Assembly: GCA_023390115.1 (NCBI GenBank)
Contig: JAEWDM010000034.1
Span: forward strand, 92,411-156,410
DNA: 64,000 nt
Source of the DNA: Bacillota bacterium
GTDB taxonomy: Bacteria > Bacillota > Clostridia > Acetivibrionales > DSM-27016
Direction of reading: 5' to 3'
In this document: positions 25,074-32,518 of the stretch, one piece after another
Layout: every line of letters begins with the position of its first letter
Position numbering within the stretch: the stretch's first letter is position 1
Notes under the pieces: model-generated
Database searches by the model: none
Told to the model about the DNA's origin: nothing
Seen by the model: the letters and a program-made list of their open reading frames with translations, nothing else
Position numbers and translations under genes: made by a program

Positions 25074-26031
25074 GCTGACAAAGGCATTCGGTGTTTCCGG
25101 AAGCGAAGGTGAAATAAGGGATGCTATAAGGGAAGAGATTAAGGACAGTGTGGATGAAATAAAGACTGATGTACTTGGAAACCTTATTGCGGTAAAAAAG
25201 GGTAAGGGGAAGAAAATAATGCTTGCCGCTCATATGGATGAAATCGGAATAATGGCAACCTACATAGATGACAAGGGTTTTGTCAGGTTTTCCAATATAG
25301 GGGGAGTATCGCCGTTTTGTGCTCTTGGGCAGAGGGTCATTTTTCAAAACCGGGTAAGGGGAGCTGTGTTTTACGAAGAGAAGCTGCAGGACATGAGGGG
25401 CTTAAAGCTTTCCAGGATGTATATTGATATAGGAGCAGGCACAAGAGAGGACGCTCAAAAAATGATAGGGATAGGGAGTACGGCATGCTTTGAGGGGGCT
25501 GCGGTCATGCAGAACGGAATGATAACCTCAAAGGCTCTGGATGACAGGAGCGGATGCGCTGTTCTGGTAAGCACCATTCAGGCACTGCCTGAGACCGATA
25601 ATGAGCTGTATTTTGTTTTTACCGTTCAGGAGGAGCTGGGGCTGAGAGGCGCAAGAACAGCGGCATATCAAATCCAGCCGGATATGGCTATTGCAGTTGA
25701 TGTTACTTTGACAGGGGATACGCCCGAATGCAATCCAATGGAGGTGAAATGCGGCTCGGGGCCTGCCATTAAGATAAAGGACAGCTCAATAATATGCCAC
25801 CCTCAGGTGCGCGGCCTGTTGGAGGACACGGCAAAGAAGCTCAATATCCCCTATCAGCTTGAAATTTTAGACAGGGGAGGAAATGACTCGGGAGCAATTC
25901 ATATAACGGCGGGGGGAATACCCTCTGGAACGCTGTCGATTCCGTGCAGGTATGTGCACAGCCCTTGTGAAACAGTCAGCTTAAACGATATGGAGCAAGC
26001 CGCAAGGATTCTCACCTCTGCGGTCACATAA
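25054..26031 (+). CDS. M42 family aminopeptidase (copy 3)
   Basis: 325 residues. Ligand motifs AHMDEIG, ALDDRSGCA, VQEELGLRG, IAVDVTLTGD and RYVHSPCE. The ATG at 25054 follows GGAGG inside the end of copy 2, giving a 20-base overlap. The three genes form one operon. Three subunits could assemble separate particles or a mixed complex, as described for some archaeal TET proteases. Confidence 0.93.
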   Translation: MFNLVNKLTKAFGVSGSEGEIRDAIREEIKDSVDEIKTDVLGNLIAVKKGKGKKIMLAAHMDEIGIMATYIDDKGFVRFSNIGGVSPFCALGQRVIFQNRVRGAVFYEEKLQDMRGLKLSRMYIDIGAGTREDAQKMIGIGSTACFEGAAVMQNGMITSKALDDRSGCAVLVSTIQALPETDNELYFVFTVQEELGLRGARTAAYQIQPDMAIAVDVTLTGDTPECNPMEVKCGSGPAIKIKDSSIICHPQVRGLLEDTAKKLNIPYQLEILDRGGNDSGAIHITAGGIPSGTLSIPCRYVHSPCETVSLNDMEQAARILTSAVT

Positions 26032-26043
26032 ATTTTCAAATAT

Positions 26044-26292
26044 CTAATCTATTATGACGCCCACTCCTGCTTCATGTACATGCATATGGCGGGCTATTTC
26101 CGCTTTAGCCTTAAATGACACGCAATGGCAAGGATATAGCTCCCTGATGCCGGTGTCTGTTAAGTATTGAATTGTACTGCTTAGCCTGTTGCTTACGTCA
26201 AATAAATGAAAACCGCCTAATATACTTAAAACCTTACGGTTTGGGTATATTTTTTTTGCATATTCTAAAAAAACAGAAGCGTCCCCCAACAT
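26044..26292 (-). pseudogene. C-terminal fragment of a metallo-beta-lactamase-fold protein
   Basis: 82 codons. From SILGGFHLFDVS through ELYPCHCVSFKAKAEIARHM to the end AGVGVIID it matches the C-terminus of MBL-fold proteins of the dihydropterin-aminobenzene phosphate synthase type, normally 250-280 residues long. The HxHxDH half is missing. The first residues, MLGDASVF, are just a translation of a GGGGGACGCTTCTG repeat arm, so the gene was cut at that repeat. No convincing ribosome site. Confidence 0.7.
26273..26287. repeat. GGGGACGCTCC-family repeat, single right arm
   Basis: ACAGAAGCGTCCCCC, the same right arm as the long element at 48304-48450. It marks the truncated edge of the MBL fragment. 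Confidence 0.65.
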
Positions 26293-26343
26293 ATCCTGAA
26301 TTCGACAATAATTGTAAACATGTTATGATATAATTCAATCTGG

Positions 26344-26365
26344 AAAGCATGTCCTTATGCTTTTT
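26344..26365 (+). terminator. Small hairpin with T-run in the leader of the TubC_N gene
   Basis: AAAGCAT-GTCCTT-ATGCTTT followed by more Ts. A TATAAT is just upstream at 26329-26334. It could end transcription from upstream or attenuate the next gene. The remaining 26032-26398 gap holds only the MBL fragment and the repeat arm. Confidence 0.5.
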
Positions 26366-26398
26366 TATTTATATATTATATTATGGGGGGGATGGTAT

Positions 26399-27742
26399 AT
26401 GCTGCATTCAAACGTCAATTATACCAACTGCACGGCTGAGGATTTTATTTTAGGGCTTGACGCCAAAAATATAAAGCTTTGGCCTGAAGGAAATTTACTG
26501 CGCTATGAGGCACCGGCAGGGGCTATGGATGGAGAATTGCTTAAGACTCTTAAGGCCAGGAAGGATGAAATCATTAAATGCTTCAGGCTGGGACAGGAGC
26601 CGTTTTCAGAAAACAGCCTGCCGGCAGGTACCGTTTCTAAAAACCTGAGAGTTGTTATGCAGAGGGAGATTACCACATTCCTTCACAGAAGCCTGCCTAT
26701 GTGCGCCTTTCTTGCATATCCCTGCCTGATTCCGTGGTATTACAGTAAGTTTATACAGATATATTCCCGTATAGGATGGAGCGGGGGGATAGAGCTTGAC
26801 TACCTTGAGCCTTATGATTTCTATAATGAGGTGGCGGAAAATGTAAAGTTGGGCTACAATCTGCTGAATCATGCTCCCGATATAGTCCGATTCATAATTG
26901 AAAATATTAACATGGGGCATTATATCATCGCAAATGTTGACGAGTATTACCTGCCCTCTAAGGCATGCTATAATAAGGTCCATTTTGTTCACGCATCGTT
27001 TATATATGGATATGACAACGAGAAAGGTAAGCTGAAGGCTATAGGCTTTAATCATGATCATATGTTTGCAAAAATGGATTTTGAATATAATAAATTCAGA
27101 CAGGCTTTCGAAAACGGCAAGCTTCACTATAAGGAATCTGCTTCCTGGTGCGCGTGGTCCTGCATACAGCTTATAAAGCCCAAGAATCTCCATATGGACT
27201 TTCCTTTCAGGCTTGACAAATTTGCCGCAGACCTTAAAGAATATATATTCTCCATTCCGGACAGCAACAAGTTCTATTTGTCGGGCCATTACGGGTATGA
27301 GACAGAGTGCGGAGCAAGGCTTCATGATGTCATTATTTCAGGTATCGAAAGACTTGCGGAAGGCATGGAGGGGATAGATTACAATGCGATACACCTGATT
27401 TCCGAGCATAAAAAATGCCTTTATGACAGGCTTGTTTATGTGATGTCGCGGTATAAGCTTTCTGACAGCTTTAAAAAGCTTCTTGATGAATATTTTGAGG
27501 TTATTGAAAGGATTAACAGGGTAAGGCTAAGCTTCCTGCTTGATTTATCCAAAAATTCCGGCGCCGGCCGGCCGCCGGATAAAGAAATGCTGAATAATGC
27601 GGCCGGGCAAATAAAATTTATAAAGGATTGGGAGCATGTTATTTTAAGTCAAATGTATGAAGAAATACACCGGGCAGCAGGGGAGGAAGCTCCTGCATTT
27701 ACATATTCGCAATGCCTGAACTCTAGAAATACAGCTTGCTAA
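26399..27742 (+). CDS. TubC_N docking domain plus BtrH-like domain protein (copy A)
   Basis: 447 residues. Residues 15-63 (LDAKNIKLWPEGNLLRYEAP ... LKARKDEI) look like a TubC_N docking domain, which normally sits at the N-terminus of NRPS subunits. Residues about 85-290 resemble the butirosin BtrH-type cysteine-protease-like fold: NMGHYIIANVDEYYL and VHFVHASFIYGYD. A helical C-terminal region follows. Where copy B has PYDCCNEV, this copy has PYDFYNEV, so a catalytic cysteine there is absent. No NRPS/PKS, carrier protein or PPTase is in the window. Start: ATG at 26399 after GGGGGG. Function unknown; acyl or peptidyl transfer, or carrier recognition, is inference. Confidence 0.65.
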   Translation: MLHSNVNYTNCTAEDFILGLDAKNIKLWPEGNLLRYEAPAGAMDGELLKTLKARKDEIIKCFRLGQEPFSENSLPAGTVSKNLRVVMQREITTFLHRSLPMCAFLAYPCLIPWYYSKFIQIYSRIGWSGGIELDYLEPYDFYNEVAENVKLGYNLLNHAPDIVRFIIENINMGHYIIANVDEYYLPSKACYNKVHFVHASFIYGYDNEKGKLKAIGFNHDHMFAKMDFEYNKFRQAFENGKLHYKESASWCAWSCIQLIKPKNLHMDFPFRLDKFAADLKEYIFSIPDSNKFYLSGHYGYETECGARLHDVIISGIERLAEGMEGIDYNAIHLISEHKKCLYDRLVYVMSRYKLSDSFKKLLDEYFEVIERINRVRLSFLLDLSKNSGAGRPPDKEMLNNAAGQIKFIKDWEHVILSQMYEEIHRAAGEEAPAFTYSQCLNSRNTAC

Positions 27743-27769
27743 GGCAGACGGATCTGATTGTCCGTGCGC

Positions 27770-28804
27770 TTATAAAGGGTCCCTGCTTCCAAGCACTATC
27801 TCCTCGCTGCCGCCTGTTTTTGCTTCCAGACCCTGCAGCACAAACCGGGATGTTTGGCTTTTTTCCGGTGCTATAACGGAAAAGCAGGTATGCAGTGGCA
27901 GGCCGTGAGGGCCGAGCGGAGTCCGGCTCTTGCCTGCTACAAATATGGCGGTGGGCCCGTCGGCGCCCCCGATAATGCCTATGGAGGAACAAGCTGCGGG
28001 TGAAAAAGCGTCCGGCGGCTCAGGAGTATATGAAGTACTGCTGTCGAACTGCAGACAATCATTTTGCCGCAGGGGCGGCTGTATTTCATAGCTTGCCTCC
28101 ATGCAGCGGAAGCTCTGCCTTATGTGCAAATCCTTTGGAAGCTCAAAGGCTTTGCCAGGCTGCAAATACAATATATGGGTTGTTCCGGTTACAGGATGGA
28201 CGAACGAAATGCTTTTTTCGCCTTCCTCCTCCGACAGCGTAAAGTTAAGAACGATTGGATAAAACCGGTGCTGCTCGTGTGTAATGAGCTTTAGGGTGTG
28301 TACTCTGCCGAGACGCAAGGTGCGCAGAAGCTTGTGAAGCAGAGAGGAGGCTTTTGGATAGGGCACGCAGAAACGGCTGCAGCTAAAGCAGTCAGTGCCA
28401 TTGAGCGCAGAGCGGTATGCCTCACGTATCTCCTCAAGCTCACGGCCCTCCCCTGCGAAGGGGACGCTTGCGGAAGAACTGGAGGAGTAGCCTTCTTCTA
28501 CTCTATATCCGTCTATCCATATTTCCCTGATGCTTATATCCCGGAAGGGATGATCCTGCATTGCGCACCGCTTTTCGACAGGCGACAGCCTGTCCTCCAT
28601 ATTTGAATACTTTTCAAAATATGCCCTCAGACTGTTCTCATCTAAAAGGGTCAGTAAATCAAAAACTATGCCGTTTGTGAATTTATATATGCAGGGAATA
28701 TGGCGCGTAAGCCCTAAGTGCTCAAACTGCCAGCCTGTCCTCTGAGCCATTCCGCCAATACCCTTTTTTTTACCCCATAAGGACGAGTCGTAATACACCC
28801 TCAT
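27770..28804 (-). CDS. Soluble protein with GIIGGADGPT motif, function unknown
   Basis: 344 residues. No signal peptide or transmembrane segment is seen. Near residues 271-290 it carries SIGIIGGADGPTAIFVAGK, which is the ion-channel signature of OadB/GcdB-type Na+-translocating decarboxylase beta subunits, yet nothing else in the chain resembles those polytopic proteins. The N-terminus reads MRVYYDSSLWGKKKGIGG and a serine-rich linker lies near 125-135; four cysteines cluster in DCFSCSRFC nearby. The ATG at 28804 follows GGGGGT. Likely a lineage-specific family whose motif misleads annotation; a nucleotide- or phosphate-binding loop is conceivable but unproven. Confidence 0.7.
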   Translation of the reverse strand: MRVYYDSSLWGKKKGIGGMAQRTGWQFEHLGLTRHIPCIYKFTNGIVFDLLTLLDENSLRAYFEKYSNMEDRLSPVEKRCAMQDHPFRDISIREIWIDGYRVEEGYSSSSSASVPFAGEGRELEEIREAYRSALNGTDCFSCSRFCVPYPKASSLLHKLLRTLRLGRVHTLKLITHEQHRFYPIVLNFTLSEEEGEKSISFVHPVTGTTHILYLQPGKAFELPKDLHIRQSFRCMEASYEIQPPLRQNDCLQFDSSTSYTPEPPDAFSPAACSSIGIIGGADGPTAIFVAGKSRTPLGPHGLPLHTCFSVIAPEKSQTSRFVLQGLEAKTGGSEEIVLGSRDPL

Positions 28805-28925
28805 TTTAGATACCCCCTGTTTTTCAAATGCGTTAAAGGTGAAATTATATAACAAGGGTTATTATACTGCAAAATACAAAAGAATAAAACCTTGCAGCGA
28901 TAAAGAAAGCATTAATTTTCTAAAA

Positions 28926-28988
28926 GGTTATTGACATATGCCCATAATATATTATAATAATAATTGAAAATGACATATGTCAATAACC
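28926..28988. promoter_or_regulatory. Promoter flanked by a 15-base perfect inverted repeat
   Basis: GGTTATTGACATATG (28926-28940) is mirrored exactly by CATATGTCAATAACC (28974-28988). The left arm contains the TTGACA of a promoter (28931-28936, 16-base spacer, TATAAT 28953-28958) for the DUF134 gene; the right arm holds a TTGACA for the opposite direction. The core TGACATATGTCA is itself palindromic. Probably an autoregulatory site for the DUF134 protein. Confidence 0.7.
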
Positions 28989-29045
28989 CTAAGTATGTGT
29001 TGGTATATTCTTAAGGCATTTGTAATTTGGAATGAGGTGTTTTTA

Positions 29046-29429
29046 TTGCCGAGACCGAGAAAATGGAGAAGGGTTTGCTGCCTGCCTCAAAGCAGCCGGT
29101 TCGGGCCGGTTAATGCCAGGACCGAGACGGAGAAGCCGGTGGTTATGGCGGTGGATGAGTATGAGACCATACGGCTCATAGATTTGCAGGGCTTCACTCA
29201 GGAGGAATGCTCAGAGCAGATGAGCATTGCAAGAACAACGGTGCAGCGTATTTATAATGATGCGAGGAAAAAGCTTGCCGACTCACTTGTAAATGGAAGG
29301 GTCCTGCTCATTGAAGGAGGAGACTTCAAGCTGTGTGACGGGCTTGAGGCAAGCTGCGGCTGCGGAGGCTGCAGAAAGCACCGGTACGGCGGTTTTTCTG
29401 TGGACTTAGAAAGTGAGGAAGGAAAATGA
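29046..29429 (+). CDS. DUF134 family helix-turn-helix protein
   Basis: 127 residues. Starts MPRPRKWRRVCCLP (TTG start, GAGGTG 6 bases upstream), with a sigma-region-4-like HTH in DLQGFTQEECSEQMSIARTTVQRIYNDARKKLADSLV. The C-terminus is cysteine-rich (SCGCGGCRK), perhaps for metal or an Fe-S cluster. DUF134 genes commonly pair with NifX/NifB-like small proteins, as here. It probably regulates this pair through the large inverted repeat upstream. Confidence 0.9.
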   Translation: MPRPRKWRRVCCLPQSSRFGPVNARTETEKPVVMAVDEYETIRLIDLQGFTQEECSEQMSIARTTVQRIYNDARKKLADSLVNGRVLLIEGGDFKLCDGLEASCGCGGCRKHRYGGFSVDLESEEGK

Positions 29430-29488
29430 ATGGAGAAGAGGATAAGGCATAATAGTTTATATTAAAAATAGAATTGGAGGAAAAGAAA

Positions 29489-29845
29489 ATGAAAATAGCA
29501 GTAGCAAGCGAGGGAGAGAATATAACCCGGCATTTCGGCCATTGCGGGAATTTCAACATATTTGAGGCTGAAGGAACCAGGATAATTAAAGAGGAATCCG
29601 TTTCCAATCCGGGGCACAGGCCGGGCTTTCTGCCGAATTTTCTTGGGGATTTGGGGGTAAATGTTATTATATCGGGCGGCATGGGAGGAGGCGCCGTTGA
29701 AATCTTCAATGAAAGAGGAATAGAGGTTGTAACGGGCGCCTCGGGCTCTGCCCTGAGTGCCGCGGAGAGCTATCTTAAGGGCGAGCTCAAATCTACAGGG
29801 ACGGTCTGCCATGAGCACCAGCACCACGATGAATGCGGCGGGTAA
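29489..29845 (+). CDS. NifB/NifX-family dinitrogenase-cofactor-like protein
   Basis: 118 residues, ribonuclease-H-like fold of the NifX/NafY type. MKIAVASEGENITRHFGHCGNFNIFE and INVIISGGMGGGAVEIFNERGIEVVTG-like blocks are typical, and the tail HEHQHHDECGG is rich in metal ligands. No nitrogenase genes are present; orphan members are thought to bind or carry Fe-S or metal species. The ATG at 29489 follows GGAGGA. In operon with DUF134. Confidence 0.88.
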   Translation: MKIAVASEGENITRHFGHCGNFNIFEAEGTRIIKEESVSNPGHRPGFLPNFLGDLGVNVIISGGMGGGAVEIFNERGIEVVTGASGSALSAAESYLKGELKSTGTVCHEHQHHDECGG

Positions 29846-29956
29846 AGTTATTGCATCTTGCCACTTGACAAATAAGTATGATTGGAATAAAATATAACAG
29901 TGTTATATAATGCTGTTATATTTTATTTTATTCTTATAAAAGAGGCTGGTGATGCG

Positions 29957-30580
29957 GTGGGTGGCAGTGATTTAAACACGTTGCAAAGAATTATGGAAGA
30001 GGGCAAAAGGGAGTTCCTGCAAAAAGGCTTTAACGATGCTTCGCTGCGCAATATTGTAAAGCGGGCGGGAGTGACTACGGGGGCGTTTTACGGTTATTAC
30101 AGCGATAAGGAGGCACTTTTTGAGGCGCTGGTATCGCCTGCCGTAAACGGGTTAAAAGAGCTGTTTTTGTCCGCACACAGGAGCTTTGACGAGTTTCCTC
30201 AGGACGTGAAAAGGAGCTGTGTATACAGCCACTCTATAAGCTATCATAAAGAGCTTATTTCATATATATATGACCATTTTACTGAATTTAAGCTGCTTAT
30301 TACCTGTTCAGGAGGTACGGCCTTTTCGGATTTTATTAACAGCCTTGTTGAGACGGAGGTGGAATCCACCCTGAAGTTTATAGAATCCACAGGCAATGAC
30401 GCGCTGCGCTCAGGCCGGGCCACATCAGAGCTAATGCACATTATTTCAAGCGCATATTTTTCAGCGGTATTTGAGATAGTTATACATGATATGACGAGAG
30501 AAGCCGCAGACAGCTATGTAGAAAGTCTGAGACAATTTTTCACGGCGGGCTGGAAGACCATTTTAACCCCTGATACTTGA
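29957..30580 (+). CDS. TetR/AcrR family repressor (cassette 2)
   Basis: 207 residues from the GTG at 29957. The HTH includes ASLRNIVKRAGVTTGAFYGYYSDKEALFEALV. The longer frame to 29900 adds a hydrophobic stretch and is unlikely. It is followed by palindromes and then a pair of ABC genes in the same direction, the same order as cassette 1. The exact start is uncertain because GAGG sits 11 bases upstream. Confidence 0.85.
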   Translation: MGGSDLNTLQRIMEEGKREFLQKGFNDASLRNIVKRAGVTTGAFYGYYSDKEALFEALVSPAVNGLKELFLSAHRSFDEFPQDVKRSCVYSHSISYHKELISYIYDHFTEFKLLITCSGGTAFSDFINSLVETEVESTLKFIESTGNDALRSGRATSELMHIISSAYFSAVFEIVIHDMTREAADSYVESLRQFFTAGWKTILTPDT

Positions 30581-30600
30581 GGTTCTTTAGGGAACCTCAA
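30577..30600. promoter_or_regulatory. Palindrome TTGAGGTTC-N6-GAACCTCAA after the TetR gene
   Basis: A 9-base perfect dyad overlapping the TetR stop codon. It could be the TetR transcript's hairpin, but the T-run lies on the wrong side for a plus-strand terminator. It shares the outer TTGAG/CTCAA with the cassette 1 operator and may be a second TetR site, 35 bases from the next dyad. Confidence 0.5.
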
Positions 30601-30614
30601 AAAATTTCTCCTTA

Positions 30615-30632
30615 AGTTAGAATTGGCTAACT
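30615..30632. promoter_or_regulatory. AGTTAG-N6-CTAACT operator of cassette 2
   Basis: AGTTAG (30615-30620), AATTGG, CTAACT (30627-30632). The half-sites and spacing are the same as in the palindrome before the paralogous ABC pair at 16521-16544. It lies 69 bases before the first ABC gene. Confidence 0.7.
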
Positions 30633-30700
30633 AAAAACAATAATACAAAGGCTATCTTAATTTTTAAACAATATTTTTATTAAAGAAAAGAGGAGTTAGT

Positions 30701-32518
30701 ATGAAACAAGAGAACGTAAAAGCCGTTCGGCCCAAAACAGGTATAGCCAGGCTGCTGGAGCTTGCGGCATCAAAAAGGCCGTTGATAATTTCTTCGGCAA
30801 TCATGTCTGCCCTGGCCTCTGTTGCCTCCTTTATCCCGCACATTGCCATATATTATGTTGTGCGGGAAATACTTGCGGCTTATCCCGATTTTTCGGGTAT
30901 GGACGTACAGAAAATCATCCGCTTCGGATGGATTGCATTCGGAGGCATTTTGCTGAACATTTTGCTGTACTTCATAGCGCTGATGTTTTCACATCTGGCG
31001 GCATTCGGAACGCTGTACGATCTTAAGGTCAAATTTGCATCCCATATTGCAAAAGTACCGCTGGGATTTCATATCCTTATAGGCAGCGGCAAGCTGCGCA
31101 AGATTATGGATGAGAACATTGAGAAGATAGAGGGCTTCATTGCCCATCAGCTTCCCGATCTTGTGGCATCCCTTGTAGCGCCGGTTGTAATGTTTGTTAT
31201 TCTTCTATCCGTGGACTGGCGCTTTGGCCTTTCGGCTGTAGCGGGAATTGTAATCGCCTTTGCCGTTCAGATCAGGGCCTACGGCAACGAAGGTGCAAAA
31301 ACGATGATGAAGAAATACCAGGCCTCCATGGAGGACATGAACAACGCGGCGGTAGAGTATATCCGGGGTATTACTGTTGTCAAGGCCTTTAAGCAGACGG
31401 TATATTCCTTTACAAGGATGCATGACGCAATTAAGGATTATACCAAAATGGTGATTCCGTATACTCTGAGCTGGGAAAATTACATGTCGGCGTTTACAAC
31501 CATTGTCAACAACATTTATCTGTTCCTTATTCCTGCCGGCATACTGATAGGAATCAATACAACTGATTATGTTTCCTTTGCGGGTAAGTTTATTTTCTAT
31601 TTAATCTTCGTTCCGTCCATAGCATCCATTATGATGAAGATCATGTATGTCACAAGCAGCGGAATGCATATTATGGGCGGGGTCGAGCGCATGGACGAGA
31701 TTTTGCATACTCCTCACCTGCCGCAGCCTAAAAACCCCAAAACGGCTGAGAGGCATGATATTGTATTTGATAATGTGTCCTTCTCATATGCCGGTCAGGA
31801 AAATGAGGCACTGTCCGGAGTTTCCTTTATAGCGGGAGAAAATGAAATCACTGCTATAGTAGGCCCGTCGGGAGGCGGAAAAAGCACCATAGCACATCTG
31901 ATCCCGCGTTTTTTTGACGTGTCGGACGGTAGCATATGCATAGGAGGCACCGATATACGGGATATGAAATCCGAGCATCTTATGGAGAAGGTCAGCTTTG
32001 TTTTTCAGGATGTATTTCTTTTTAAGCAGAGCATTATGGAAAATATCCGTATAGGCAATCAAAATGCAACGGAGGAGGAAATTATTGCCGCGGCCAAGGC
32101 TGCCCAGTGCCATGAATTTATTCAAAGGCTTTCCAACAAATATAACACCGTCATCGGAACAAGGGGCGTCCATCTGTCGGGCGGCGAGAAGCAGCGTATT
32201 GCTATTGCGAGGGCCATCGTAAAAAATGCGCCTGTAATAGTTCTGGATGAAGCGACAGCCTTTTCAGATCCCGAGAATGAGTACCTCATCCAACGCGCCT
32301 TTGAAAAGCTTATGCACGGCAAGACAGTTATTATGATTGCGCACCGCCTGTCTACCATACGGAGCGCCAATAACATTATTGTAATGGATAAGGGGCGTGT
32401 GGCGGAGCAGGGAACCCATAATGAGCTGCTTGCGCTGAAAGGCAAGTATTTCGGGATGTGGGAAATGTATACAAAAACGCTTGACTGGAAGATGGAGAGG
32501 AAGGGGGCTTTGAGGTAA
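30701..32518 (+). CDS. ABC transporter, fused permease-ATPase (first subunit, cassette 2)
   Basis: 605 residues, paralogue of 14684-16495; both start with a lysine-rich tail and then TGI(S/A)RLLELA. Exporter-type six-helix domain, Walker A GPSGGGKST, signature LSGGEKQR and an atypical D-loop DEATAFSDPENE. YbtQ/IrtA-like. Its stop abuts the ATG of the partner gene. Substrate could be a siderophore or a toxic compound. Confidence 0.9.
   Translation: MKQENVKAVRPKTGIARLLELAASKRPLIISSAIMSALASVASFIPHIAIYYVVREILAAYPDFSGMDVQKIIRFGWIAFGGILLNILLYFIALMFSHLAAFGTLYDLKVKFASHIAKVPLGFHILIGSGKLRKIMDENIEKIEGFIAHQLPDLVASLVAPVVMFVILLSVDWRFGLSAVAGIVIAFAVQIRAYGNEGAKTMMKKYQASMEDMNNAAVEYIRGITVVKAFKQTVYSFTRMHDAIKDYTKMVIPYTLSWENYMSAFTTIVNNIYLFLIPAGILIGINTTDYVSFAGKFIFYLIFVPSIASIMMKIMYVTSSGMHIMGGVERMDEILHTPHLPQPKNPKTAERHDIVFDNVSFSYAGQENEALSGVSFIAGENEITAIVGPSGGGKSTIAHLIPRFFDVSDGSICIGGTDIRDMKSEHLMEKVSFVFQDVFLFKQSIMENIRIGNQNATEEEIIAAAKAAQCHEFIQRLSNKYNTVIGTRGVHLSGGEKQRIAIARAIVKNAPVIVLDEATAFSDPENEYLIQRAFEKLMHGKTVIMIAHRLSTIRSANNIIVMDKGRVAEQGTHNELLALKGKYFGMWEMYTKTLDWKMERKGALR

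Noticed and set aside
26606..27325. 239-codon minus-strand frame
   Set aside because: Opposite strand of TubC_N/BtrH copy A, which has a good start and a paralogue at 45.9 kb.
27770..28804. Oxaloacetate decarboxylase beta subunit
   Set aside because: Only the GIIGGADGPT motif matches; no membrane helices or other family blocks.
29489..29845. Evidence of nitrogen fixation
   Set aside because: Orphan NifX-like proteins next to DUF134 are common in non-fixing anaerobes; no nif structural genes here.
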